Below, piece after piece: positions 12,101 through 20,171 of a DNA stretch of 64,000 nt (its first letter is position 1; the number at the start of each line of letters is the position of its first letter). The DNA lies in contig CM061109.1 in NCBI GenBank assembly GCA_030770545.1, positions 310,001-374,000 of the forward strand. Direction: 5' to 3'. Both the position numbers and the translations under genes were made by a program. Below the pieces are notes generated by a model. It made no database searches. It was not told where the DNA came from and worked only from the letters and a program-made list of their open reading frames with translations. The stretch is from Macropodus opercularis (Eukaryota > Chordata > Actinopteri > Anabantiformes > Osphronemidae).

Positions 12101-15100
12101 GAACAATAGGATTCCCAACTTCGACAAATTTGTTCCGATCCATTTCCGACAGGGGTGAAAACTTGACAAGAGGAGCTGTGGGTAGAACCAAACGGATGAG
12201 AAGGTGTTTGTCTTAAAGAAATGATGAGTCCGCCACACGTACCTTGAATATACAGCGCTGCCGAATCCCGGATGCCATATGCAATGAATGTGATCTCAGC
12301 TCCGTTGTCTGCATCACGCACGCTGCGAATGCGAAGCGACTGGTGCGTTCGTGTCCGACGCATGGAAAATCGTTCGTCCTCCTGGAGCTGGGTGCCGTTT
12401 AAGAACCACGTACCGATGACCGAAGCGGAGAGCTCGATGGAAAAGAGGGCGTCCTGGCCCTCTGGCACCAGGGCGTCCTGTAAGGGAGCTTGTATTCTGG
12501 CCACTGGGACTTTTGAAAGAAAACAAGTCAGTTTGTATCAACGCTGTTGTGAGTCAAGCTGAGTTGCAGCCTTAGAATCACAGGCAGTGATTCTAGCCTG
12601 GCTGGACTTACCCAAGTGAACAGCTCTGGGGAACTCAACATTGTTGCTCTTTCCATATTTGTTTACGCTGCAAATGCGAAATCGATAATCGGCTTCACAC
12701 GGTACACTGTCGCCGAGGATCTCCACCGAGGTCGCAGCGTCAGTGGTCAGACACTGGAGCCACTCCTGGGAGCCGGTGCCCACTTCCTGTCGCTCGAGCA
12801 CATACCCGGAGGGAGGGTTCCTCCGTGAGTCCTGGGCAGGAATCCATGACAGAAGAGCAGCATTAGCCCGCTCTGTGTTGATCTGCACCCCCACTGGACA
12901 ACTGGGAGGACAGTGTCTGGCCGCTGAAAACCAAATCACCAGCATCAGCCTCATGCTGATGAAAACAACTGGAATGCTGTGATGTAGAGGTTATCTACAC
13001 ACCTTTTACTCTTAGCTGAGAGGAAGTCTTGGATCTGCCAACAAGGAAAGTCACCAGGCCTGAGTCTTGGGGCATCGTATTGACAAAAACCAGGATGTGA
13101 GTTCGACCAAAGGACTTCAGGATGGTTTGATGGGTTTCACGTAGCTCGGTGCCATCTTTGTACCAGTGAATGTCCATCTCTTCTTTTTCCACTTCAACAC
13201 AGAAGGCAGCATTTTCACCTTCCAACACATCCACTTTTCTTGGGAGCTTTCGCAAAATGGTACCTTGAAGTGACACACAATTAGTTTAGTCTTAGCATAA
13301 CAGCATCACGAGGACAGATGAGTCCAACACATTCCTCTTTGCTGCGTTTGTGGGTCCATAGGCTTTGTCTTTCAAAGGAACCTGGCTATTGTCCGCTGTC
13401 TTACTTGTTACCCTAAGAAATGACTCGTTCTTATACATGTTGTTCTAGCAGCGACTGAAGAATGTCACCATCTATTTTGAACCACTCTCACCTTGTCACC
13501 TCTTTGATCAACGTTCCGTCTCACTAATCAAGTTTAACGTCAGCCCTGTCTAGCACAGTAACTAGTGGCGAGGAGTCACCGCTGGCAGCAGAACAAGCTT
13601 GTAAAGTAGGTGATTTCGGATATTTTAGCATCCTGGTGTGGCCGTACTGCTTCTACCCTGAGTCCTTGTGAGGGTCTCCTGCTGGAGTCTGTTGGGTTCA
13701 CCCAGCACAGGTCGCCGGTCCACAGGGCCACATACAGAGCAATGTGGAGTCTCCAGTCAAGCTGACTGAATCCACACAGACAACATGCATGGTCCACCCC
13801 CAGGAATCACGCGTTACGCAGATCATATTCACCGGCTCTGCTTAAATAGAGTTTATTTGATCCTGGTTTACCTCTCACCGCTACCTCTGCAATGCTTCTT
13901 CCCCCGTCTGGCATCTCACAGAGGTAGATCCCATCATCATCCACGCCAATATCACGAATAGTCAGTCGCCGTTTGGTTCCCCACTCCTCCATTCCATACT
14001 TGGCCCCGGGCTGAAGGCGCCGATCCTCCAGATACCACGTGATGGGAACAGAGTCCTCTGGAACTTCGCACTCAAGAACAGCCAAGTCCTGCTCCCATAC
14101 TTCTAAATCAATGAGAGGCTGCTTGAAGCGCACAGGTGGCTCTAAGAGCGAAGGAACAGAACGACAAGTTCAACAAAAACAGGCTCGGGAAGGACAATAC
14201 TCTTACTTCTGTCTGTCAAATCATGTTGTCGCGGTTCGAAGGCGCTGGTGTTTTGGTTTATTTGTTTCTGTCGACTTCCTCAACTGTTGTCATCATTTCC
14301 TGTTTTCTGCTTTGTCACACACACCTGCACTATATAACGAGGACTGGCTTGTTTTTGATTCTTCCTGTTTGTCTCTAGTTGGTAGTTTGTTCCTTGGATA
14401 ATTATTCGTTCAGTTGTTTGTTCATATTTTTTAGTTCTTATGTGTTTATGTTATGTAAGTACTTCTCCTACTCATTTTGAAATACATTTATCCTTTGTTT
14501 AACAAGTAGGCAGAGTCTGGGTCCTGCCTCCTGTTAGTTGGGGGAAATCTGGTTAGTCGGCCAAGATGTGGGACAGATTCTTCAGCTCTGTATTGATTAA
14601 TTCATATCCGTTTAAATGTCATTTATATTGTTTTCTACGATGATGTGTATTAGTTTCAGTTTCTAGCCTTGTATCCAGCTTTGTTTGTGAAAGTGCTTAA
14701 AATTCCACACACATTCAATTTGTAACCTTGCTTGGGCCTAAATGGTCTCGAGATATTTCATTGACATCATCGTGGCACCAAGTGGATCGAAACCTGATCC
14801 AGGAACACACCACAGCGTCAGGCCCGTCCCTGCTGAACGAAGACGCCTGTGGTGCAGGAAGCAGTTACTGATCGTGACTCACCCTTCACAGACAGGTGAA
14901 CGGCGCTGAGGGTTTGGCCTGCAGTGTTTGACGCAGCGCAAACGTAAACCCCATTGTCCTTCTGCTTACAGTACAGCACTTTAAGTGTGAAGTATCCTTC
15001 TCTGTCCTCGTATAACAGGTAGCGCCTCCCAGACAGGATGAGCCTGCCATCTTTCCTCCAGATTATTTCAGGTTTGGGTTTACCAGTCACAAAGCAGCGG

Positions 15101-15894
15101 AATTTAGCATGTTTGCCCTCAGTCACTGCAAACATCTTGACTTTGGTTGACTTGATCGTGTCGTCTTTAAGCCGGTTTAGCACTGGCCTGCTGCTCCTCT
15201 GTTTGCCCTGATGGGTCTTCCATTGGCCGTTGGTATAGCCGTTTCGATTTCCGTCGTCCTCGTGTCCGGGGCCCGCGTCAACGAGCAGTACGGCTCCAGC
15301 CAGTGCTTCCCCAAACTCATTCCTGGCTTTGCATGTATATACACCTCCATCGGGTGCGCGGGTCTTAAAGATTTTGAGCTGGAACCATCCGCCATCTTGG
15401 TAGCTCACACTAAAATGTGTGCTTTCAAATATTTCATGGAGTTTCCTGCCATCCTTTTCCCAGACGACCTCCGGTCGTGGGTTCCCCCAGAGCTTACAAG
15501 AGAAGACGGCGTCTTCTCCGCGGCCTGCACGAGTAGAGAGGGGCTTAATGAGGAATCGTGGCTTGTTCTCTTCTCGTAGTTCCATCTCTTGTGCTTCACC
15601 TTCCACCTTCAGTGTGGCTGCTGCATATGTTTCCCCAATGCTGTTCTTTGCTTTGCATATATATTGGCCACTGTCTTCTGTGGTCACAGCTGAAATGATG
15701 AGATTGTAAATATTTCCATCCTCAAAGACCCTATATCGACCTTGGGGGTCGACCTTTTCGTTGTTCCGCTCCCAGATAACTGCAGGTCTTGGATCGCCGC
15801 CAATCTGACATTTCAGGACTGCATCGGTCCCACTTTGAACCACCACGGGTCTCGGATAGGCCAAGAAGCGTGGTGCTCCACCAAACACATCCAT
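1..15894 (-). CDS. obsl1: obscurin-like 1, 5' portion of gene, 29 coding exons, 3' end outside window
   Basis: Obscurin-like 1 is a cytoskeletal Ig-repeat scaffold. In mammals it binds titin and myomesin at the M-band, and with CUL7 and CCDC8 it forms the 3M complex. The exon order here (three Ig in one exon, Ig, Ig, FN3, Ig, then an Ig array) and linkers such as LRKLPRKVDVLEGEN and YVLERQEVG match what I recall of human OBSL1, not obscurin itself, which has kinase/RhoGEF parts and a different N terminus. Every internal exon has GT-AG borders in phase 1-1 and a length divisible by three. Coding exons in transcription order: 15894-14883, 14141-13872, 13263-13003, 12923-12612, 12509-12243, 12175-11900, 11751-11476, 11272-10997, 10769-10584, 10371-10111, 9969-9712, 9623-9540, 8932-7769, 7336-7061, 6654-6394, 5889-5611, 5458-5183, 5064-4789, 4437-4204, 3890-3615, 3529-3257, 2708-2433, 2362-2087, 1975-1700, 1629-1354, 1268-999, 919-653, 577-314, 189-1. 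That is about 3,050 residues so far. The a/b paralogue is undecided. Confidence 0.88.
314..919 (-). CDS. obsl1: obsl1 exons 27-28: two divergent Ig domains
   Basis: Exon 919-653 (267 bp) has LRCELSKSKGDVQWLKDG and DYACES. Exon 577-314 (264 bp) has FKCVVSPEDTRLLWRLNGQ, but its F strand reads GRVTAEAEG with no Y-x-C. The second also has a Cys-rich run (LCHTLCIHSC) absent from its neighbours. Both are phase 1-1. Confidence 0.84.
999..3890 (-). CDS. obsl1: obsl1 exons 20-26: seven array Ig domains (subfamily B)
   Basis: Exons 3890-3615 (276 bp), 3529-3257 (273), 2708-2433 (276), 2362-2087 (276), 1975-1700 (276), 1629-1354 (276) and 1268-999 (270). The first six share E/A-P-P-V start (one ELPV), C-E-V/L/I-S-R-P/S-(N/D/S)-A-x-V and DSGEYVCD-type F strand; the last is more divergent (VVSHERARVRW). 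The CELSR..WYKDGQ wording is like the human OBSL1 Ig following Ig6, so this subfamily is probably the ancestral array and subfamily A the more derived one. All borders are GT-AG. Confidence 0.88.
4204..4437 (-). CDS. obsl1: obsl1 exon 19: decayed Ig exon
   Basis: A 234-bp (78-codon) open segment with acceptor GTCAG and donor GTGATA, phase 1-1. It aligns by eye with subfamily A: TTLQRDVSEPAQATCCEDG corresponds to TLQCEVSEPAAQVYWHKDG. The B-strand Cys has become Arg and the core Trp has become Cys. The E-F region is scrambled, but the final DVCVEVKG is intact. Likely a fossil or linker rather than a folded Ig. Confidence 0.5.
4789..7336 (-). CDS. obsl1: obsl1 exons 14-18: five array Ig domains (subfamily A)
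   Basis: Exons 7336-7061 (276 bp), 6654-6394 (261), 5889-5611 (279), 5458-5183 (276) and 5064-4789 (276), each one Ig, phase 1-1. Shared motifs are A/P-V-K-L/F near the start, LQCE(L/V)SDP or SCKLSHDP, W-Y/F-K-D-G and AGxYSC/YEC. In the 6654-6394 exon the conserved Tyr of Y-x-C is Asn (GVNRCESQ), a mild weakening. In 5458-5183 the KDG turn is KDE. These resemble exons 6-8 more than exons 20-26. Confidence 0.86.
5890..6393 (-). other. obsl1 intron between exons 15 and 16, no feature seen
   Basis: 504 bp. It contains short CAGACA-rich stretches but no Ig remnant or recognisable element. Confidence 0.5.
7769..8932 (-). CDS. obsl1: obsl1 exon 13: giant non-Ig exon with 14-residue repeats
   Basis: A single 1,164-bp open segment (388 codons, no stop) between acceptor CTTATAG and donor GTGATT, phase 1-1 like the Ig exons. 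It has no Ig core. The right end (SRTCDSHWTDSVTANKVAVEG) still resembles an Ig F-G tail such as YxC..DSVTFxVEVEG, so it probably derives from an Ig exon. The interior is Ser/Thr/Gln/Glu-rich and low in hydrophobics, hence probably disordered. About 8,265-8,474 holds a degenerate 14-residue (42-bp) repeat of the form QSxESxxxSxTxTV. I do not recognise a known domain. The long open frame and conserved borders argue for coding, but expression is unproven. Confidence 0.65.
8933..9539 (-). other. obsl1 intron between exons 12 and 13, no feature seen
   Basis: 607 bp. I looked for a further decayed Ig exon (C-E-x-S-D-P, WYKDG, VEVKG-donor) and found none. Confidence 0.5.
9540..9623 (-). CDS. obsl1: obsl1 exon 12: 28-codon Ig-tail remnant exon
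   Basis: Only the last strand of an array Ig remains: the segment ends ASAQYTVEVKG directly before a GTGATTTG donor, exactly like neighbouring Ig exons. A strong pyrimidine tract and AAACAG acceptor lie 84 bp upstream and keep phase 1-1. The inserted text is acidic (RDDIGEIDEVADA). Could be a micro-exon linker or an unused fossil. Confidence 0.4.
9712..9969 (-). CDS. obsl1: obsl1 exon 11: decayed Ig exon
   Basis: A 258-bp, phase 1-1 segment, acceptor CTGTAG, donor GTGGCG. The first half is recognisable (CPIVQQFEISDPIAKACWYKDG), but the B-strand Cys of C-E-I-S-D-P is Phe. The whole C-terminal half with Y-x-C is replaced by a Gln/Pro-rich run ending QLDVNMKG. It reads through with no stop. Confidence 0.55.
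10111..10371 (-). CDS. obsl1: obsl1 exon 10: divergent Ig domain
   Basis: A 261-bp exon with acceptor TTTAG and donor GTGATT. It keeps the two cysteines (PACETLDP and AYYCATADD) and the Trp (VQVSWQRA), but the usual WYKDG is WQRAK. The N-terminal strand SPDIVETQWLEAS is unlike its neighbours. Probably still folds as Ig. Confidence 0.72.
10584..10769 (-). CDS. obsl1: obsl1 exon 9: truncated, decayed Ig exon
   Basis: A 186-bp (62-codon) segment between a plausible acceptor (GCTAG) and a consensus donor (AAAG/GTGACT), still phase 1-1. It starts like an array Ig (TYSAVFDVERSKSLI, compare KFSAIPEGMRTRLV) and ends YRCETSDADVKG. The B-F core, including the first Cys, the Trp and the KDG turn, is gone, replaced by a Pro/Ala-rich stretch. 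It may be spliced in as linker, skipped, or dead; sequence alone cannot tell. Confidence 0.55.
10997..12175 (-). CDS. obsl1: obsl1 exons 6-8: three intact array Ig domains (subfamily A)
   Basis: Exons 12175-11900, 11751-11476 and 11272-10997 are each exactly 276 bp (92 codons), phase 1-1, and encode one Ig domain. Shared signature: A-P-x-V-K/R-F-S start, C-E-L/I/V-S-D-P-x-A, W-Y-K-(D/N/E) and Q-S/C-A-x-x-S/G-H/Q-S-G-V/L-Y-x-C. Their mutual similarity, with the same wording recurring in exons 14-18, points to tandem duplication. All three look functional. Confidence 0.88.
12243..12509 (-). CDS. obsl1: obsl1 exon 5: Ig domain 6
   Basis: A 267-bp exon. ALFSIELSASVIGTWFLNGTQL parallels human AVFSLDLSTIIQGTWFLNGEEL in sense and spacing, and the domain ends GIRDSAALYIQG. 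The canonical Ig cysteines are absent, as in the human counterpart. It is the last exon before the expanded array. Confidence 0.88.
12612..12923 (-). CDS. obsl1: obsl1 exon 4: fibronectin type III domain
   Basis: A 312-bp exon, the only FN3 domain in the window. It contains ALLSWIPAQ, GYVLERQEVG, EWLQC and DYRFRICSVNKYG, which are the B-strand Trp, C'-strand and Y-x-F-R motifs of FN3. The single FN3 between Ig5 and Ig6 is diagnostic of the OBSL1 layout. Acceptor TTTTCAG, donor GTAAGT. Confidence 0.9.
13003..13263 (-). CDS. obsl1: obsl1 exon 3: Ig domain 5
   Basis: A 261-bp exon beginning TILRKLPRKVDVLEGEN, nearly the same as human ILKRLPRKLDVLEGEN. The Ig core is divergent: FCVEV in place of the usual C-x-C spacing, IHWYKDG, and VTFLVG in place of YxC. 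The missing second cysteine is also seen in the human domain (VTFSLG), so it is an ancestral feature rather than decay. Confidence 0.88.
13640..13815 (+). repeat. degenerate interspersed repeat fragment in obsl1 intron
   Basis: The run GGTTCACCCAGCACAGGTCG followed by CCACAGGGCCACATACAGAG closely resembles the element at 43,442-43,490. The wording (placing-value-like CACAGGGCCACACA, ACAACATGCA) is of a kind common in degraded teleost interspersed repeats, probably the 3' part of a non-LTR element. The family was not determined. Confidence 0.4.
13872..14141 (-). CDS. obsl1: obsl1 exon 2: Ig domain 4
   Basis: A 270-bp phase 1-1 exon with acceptor CTTAG and donor GTAAAC. The Ig fold residues are LECEVP, ITWYLEDRRLQPG and IYLCEMPDGG. 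The closing VAVRG precedes the donor. The Y(L)EDRRL..GAKY and DDDGIYLCEM text parallels human OBSL1 Ig4. Confidence 0.9.
14142..14882 (-). other. obsl1 intron 1, no feature seen
   Basis: AT-richer intron of 741 bp between the triple-Ig exon and Ig4. Both splice borders fit GT-AG. I see no additional coding segment or structured element. Confidence 0.6.
14883..15894 (-). CDS. obsl1: obsl1 exon 1: start codon and Ig domains 1-3
   Basis: The start codon is at 15,894-15,892 (MDVFGGAPRFLAYPRP), the first methionine before Ig1. The exon ends in a consensus GTGAGT donor after codon phase 1. It encodes three I-set Ig domains: roughly residues 7-99 (C at LKC, W at VIW, YIC), 108-206 (FSC, VVW, YTC) and 243-337 (FRC, IIW, YVC). 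A basic, Asn/Gly-rich linker of about 35 residues lies before Ig3. The stretch YEDREGYF..KVLYCKQKDNG is almost the human OBSL1 Ig3 text, which makes this the best anchor for the gene name. In mammals Ig1 contacts titin M10 and Ig3 contacts myomesin. Any upstream 5' UTR exon was not identified. Confidence 0.92.
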
Positions 15895-18870
15895 TTGGGC
15901 CTTTTCAGCAGCGTCCCTTCACTGCAAGCAGTCAACAAGTGGCTGTTACTCGCTGGCACTAGACGATCCAATGGCTGCTCTGCAAAACGCTAAGGAGAAC
16001 AAACAAATGGATCATGCTGATGGACTTATAAGGCACGACAAGGTGAAACGACATCATCATCATCAACGTCATATTCTACCCTTAACATCCTGTGAGAAAA
16101 GACTGGACACGGAAAACTTCACCGGACTAACAAAGTAGATCTGCCTGCATGAGAGACAAACACTCGCTGGGCAGAGGGAACGGCCTGGTCCCGTTGCAGC
16201 AGCAGCCACACATAGCTGGTCCAGCTGGTGCTGTATTTCAATGGGAAGGTGCTTAATATAGCACATCCTAAATAAAGATGTGCAAAGGGTCTGTGTCAGG
16301 TATCACAAAGACAGCGTGCTCAAACAAACGCTGCTGGAAATCGCAGCCTGCCCACCCATGAGACCTCGCAGTCAAAATATGTCAGGCCTCAATCACAGCT
16401 CTGTGGGGGGGTCTCTGGAAACAGACAGCATTAGGCCACACTAGAAACGTTGGTCTGTGCCCACGGGAATATGAGCCTTTAGCTTATGTGTCCAGACAGA
16501 AACGAAATGTTGTCATAAGATATTCATAGAAGCCTTGTTTGTGAACAGTGCTTCCTTAACTGAAAATGAAACAAGTACAATACACGCAGAATTAAGAACT
16601 GTCTTATTAAAAGACAGCACCTTTCTGTCATTTTACACGTATGTGGTCAGACAGTAAAGACAATATAGGTCAATATAGGTGTTAGTCCACATCCGTTCCG
16701 GTGTAGAGAACAGTGGATGTAGCTAAAGGAACAGAAAAGCTGTTGGTTTCACTGTTTGGACGTTATTCAGGCCACGCAGCGGCTGTTTACTCCTGGGAGC
16801 TTTGAAGCGAGGCGATTAACCCCCGTGTTTACTCGTCTGATTTAATTGCATTGGCCTTTGCCCCTCGTGAAGCTGCGCCGCGTATCCCTCCCATGACCTA
16901 CCTCGCTTCAGTCGCCAGGAACGGCCGTCAACACACATTCCGCGCTGGCAGTCTCACTTAAAGCAAAACGCAACGGCGCCCATCTCCTGAAGGCTCTGAC
17001 TTCAGATTCACACACTCGCCCTCTTGAAGTGTCCCGGCTGCCGCAGGTTCAGCATTTTTGTAGACGTCCGTGAAGAAGTGGGACAAGACAGAGGAGTCCA
17101 GTTGAACAGCTTCAGTGGTTTCCCAGTCCGTGCGTCGGTCCAGCCTCAGACGCTCCGAGTGTCATTGTTCGTTGAATACCATTAAATGCTTTTGCAGCTG
17201 CTGCTGTCCCCTAAAAATACAGGCTGCCTCGATGACAGCAGTGGAGATAAGTCAGCCACTTCCATTCGCTTGCCAGCAGGGGCTAAAGATAGTCAGGTGG
17301 TCTGTGCAGAGGAGCCTGAACGTCCACTCAGCTTTGCACTGGAGTCGACCAGGGGAAACAAAGGCTTGAGTAAGCAGAGCGAAGCAGCAGGAGACATGTC
17401 TCTCCAACCCTCCGTCCCTCGAGCAGCTTTGTAGAGGACTATTTATTTAAGAGTACGGGCAGTTTGCTGTGTTTTGATGGTGGAGGACTCGCCCGTACAC
17501 CGTCTGAGGGTTAGTCTATGTCGACGGGCTCAGGGAAGCCTGTGGACAGATTCATACAGAGCATGTGCAGCACTCAGCACCTCTCAGACATTTATACTGA
17601 AGTCTCCTTATGCAGAAACGCTGCCTATGGCTCTTAACTGGTAGTTTTAACAATGGAAGGTTTTGCCTTATGCAGAAGTAAATTATTCTGCTGAGCTCAG
17701 AATAATTATAATAAAACAAGTAACAATAGCAATAACCATTTCTACTGAGGATGCGCAATAGAAAACTTCCACTGCTGAGTCCTTGCAGCTGTTTCATGGC
17801 TCCTCCCTGAGTTCAGCTGTTCAAATGAATCTGATATCACTCAGACCCTGGAGCAGCTCGTGGGGCGTTTGAAGGGTCCAGGACTCGCTGTGCATCAGGC
17901 GGAACCAGGGGTTGACCACATTGAGAAAAGCTGGGAGCTATTCTTATTGTTATTATTATCTGCAAATGGGATCATAAATGATTAGAATGTGATGCATCCC
18001 AAATACGTATCTTAAAGGAAAACGAGTTTACTGTGAACTAACTATATAATAGACGTGGGTCAAGCTGTCAATCATCAGAAGGCCATTAAATCACCGGACT
18101 AGAAAGCATGTGAAGCCTTTAAAGCAGTGAGCAGTGCTGACGTGAATCAGCCGCGTCTCCCAACCACACGGGGCCGATGTTGGCCCTCAGGCCCTTCACA
18201 ACAGATCCGTGGATGAGCTGTACAGGCCAGGACGCTCACTGACGTCTGTAAAACCTTCGAACGCATCGCATCAGCTTTGTTTTATGTTTGGTGGGTTTCG
18301 TGATGTGTCCTCGGCGACGTTTGGTTCTTGAAACCTGAGTAGGAGGAGGCTGGTTTGTGCTGAGGTCGTGGCACCGGACGCACCGCGAGGCCGCCCTGCT
18401 CTCTGTGGGCTCACACCTCGCCTTTCTCCTGCCTGACGCTGGAATGTGAGCTACGCAGGCGTGTTGAGGCAGCAGCCCACAGCTCAGCACGTAGAACAGC
18501 TAAGACAACGCACCTTCCTGTGATGACGCCTCAAAGACGCCGTGAAGAAAGTGGAAATCTATCAACATTGTTGTTCATGTGTGATAAGAGCCAGAAAGCG
18601 TGTTGCATGTAATCAAATAAGATAATATGATACATAAAGTAAAACAAAACAACAGAAAACGACATGAACAGTGGTGGACTGAACAGGCCCAGCGTCCTCT
18701 GGTGGCTCCTCCCCCTCACAGGTCCTCACCTGGCGGCAACTCTGAACTGAGAGAGCGACGGCAGGAGGAAACGTTAGGTCGACGGTTCTGGTAACAAGAC
18801 CAGGTCCATCAAAAACGGTTTTTGTTGTGTAGTTATTGTCAAAAGTAGTTCACAGTAACCTGCTCTACGA
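15895..18870. other. obsl1-col18a1 intergenic region, no gene seen
   Basis: This is the interval between the obsl1 start codon and the pyrimidine-rich repeat. Open frames in it are short (under 90 codons), lack splice-compatible neighbours and resemble no family I know. It must hold the obsl1 promoter and any 5' UTR exon, but no TATA box or CpG-dense core stands out. Confidence 0.5.
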
Positions 18871-18885
18871 CCTTTACGACCTGTC

Positions 18886-20040
18886 CCCCCCGTTTCCGTC
18901 CCTAGTCCCTCCTCTCTCGCCCCCCCCTTCGTCCCTCCTCCCCCGTCTGTCCCTCCCTCCTTCTCCCTCCTTCCCCGTCCACCCCTCCTCGCCCCACCCC
19001 CCATCCGTCCCTCCTCGCTCCTCCTCGTCCCTCGCCCCCCCCCATCCGCCCCCCGCCCCCCCTCGCTCCTCCTCCTCTCTCTCTCCGTCCCTCGCCCCCC
19101 CCCATCCGCCCCCCTCTCTCCGTCCCTCGCTCCTCCTCCCCTCTCTCTCCGTCCCCCCACCCCCCCCACCCCCCATCCGCCCCCCTCTCTCCGTCCCTCG
19201 CTCCTCCTCCCCTCTCTCTCCGTCCCTCGCCCCCCCCATCCGCCCCCCTCTCTCCGTCCCTCGCTCCTCCTCCCCTCTCTCTCCGTCCCTCGCCCCCCCA
19301 TCCGCCCCCCCTCGCTCCTCCTCCCCTCTCTCTCCGTCCCTCGCCCCCCCCATCCGCCCCCCTCTCTCCGTCCCTCGCTCCCCCCCCCCCCCATCCGCCC
19401 CCCTCTCTCCGTCCCTCGCCCCCCCATCCGCCCCCCTCTCTCCGTCCCTCGCTCCTCCTCCTCTCTCTCTCCGTCCCTCGCCCCCCCATCCGCCCCCCTC
19501 TCTCCGTCCCTCGCTCCTCCTCCCCTCTCTCTCCGTCCCCCCACCCCCCCCACCCCCCATCCGCCCCCCTCTCTCCGTCCCTCGCTCCTCCTCCCCTCTC
19601 TCTCCGTCCCTCGCCCCCCCCATCCGCCCCCCTCTCTCCGTCCCTCGCTCCTCCTCCCCTCTCTCTCCGTCCCTCGCCCCCCCCATCCGCCCCCCTCTCT
19701 CCGTCCCTCGCTCCCCCCCCCCCCCATCCGCCCCCCTCTCTCCGTCCCTCGCCCCCCCATCCGCCCCCCTCTCTCCGTCCCTCGCTCCTCCTCCTCTCTC
19801 TCTCCGTCCCTCGCCCCCCCCATCCGCCCCCCTCTCTCCGTCCCTCGCTCCTCCTCCCCTCTCTCTCCGTCCCCCCACCCCCCCCACCCCCCATCCGCCC
19901 CCCTCTCTCCGTCCCTCGCTCCTCCTCCCCTCTCTCTCCGTCCCTCGCCCCCCCCATCCGCCCCCCTCTCTCCGTCCCTCGCTCCTCCTCCCCTCTCTCT
20001 CCGTCCCTCGCTCCTCCTCCCCCCTCTCTCTCTCCCTCCA
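18886..20040. repeat. 1.15-kb pyrimidine/purine minisatellite, about 63-bp unit
   Basis: The plus strand is almost pure C/T. Its core is CCATCCGCCCCCCTCTCTCC, then CGTCCCTCG, CTCCTCC and CCCCTCTC blocks, repeated about 16 times. A variant block with GTCCCCCCACCCCCCCCACC occurs at about 19,151, 19,535 and 19,869, showing a higher-order period of about 335-385 bp. The minus strand has many G5-G8 runs. It lies about 125 bp upstream of the col18a1 short-form start codon. Long open frames of about 380-430 codons on both strands are by-products of the repeat. Confidence 0.95.
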
Positions 20041-20045
20041 CACTT

Positions 20046-20166
20046 CTGGTCCGCTTCCATCAGCTGTTCCTGGCGCAGCAGCAGCGGTGCTGGACCACGG
20101 AGGCTGTGGCCATCGTTCCCTCCGTCTCCCTGACTAGTGGTGCCGCTTCGGGGACTAGAGCTGAAG
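20046..20166 (+). promoter_or_regulatory. col18a1: candidate col18a1 short-form promoter / 5' UTR
   Basis: A GC-rich stretch between the pyrimidine repeat and the first ATG at 20,167. It contains no upstream ATG, and A at -3 of the ATG is a good initiation context. No TATA box is seen. The transcription start is not determinable from sequence. Confidence 0.4.
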
Positions 20167-20171
20167 ATGAG
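20167..20171 (+). CDS. col18a1: col18a1 short-form exon 1 coding part (ATGAG)
   Basis: First ATG after the pyrimidine repeat, context GAAGATGA. Five coding bases precede a GTACCG donor. Splicing to 20,243 creates codon AGG (Arg2). The upstream exon limit is unknown. Confidence 0.6.

Noticed and set aside
18774..20137. Open frames of 379-433 codons on both strands, Arg/Gly/Glu-rich or Pro/Ser-rich
   Set aside because: They lie in the pyrimidine/purine minisatellite, exist in several frames on both strands and simply translate the repeat.
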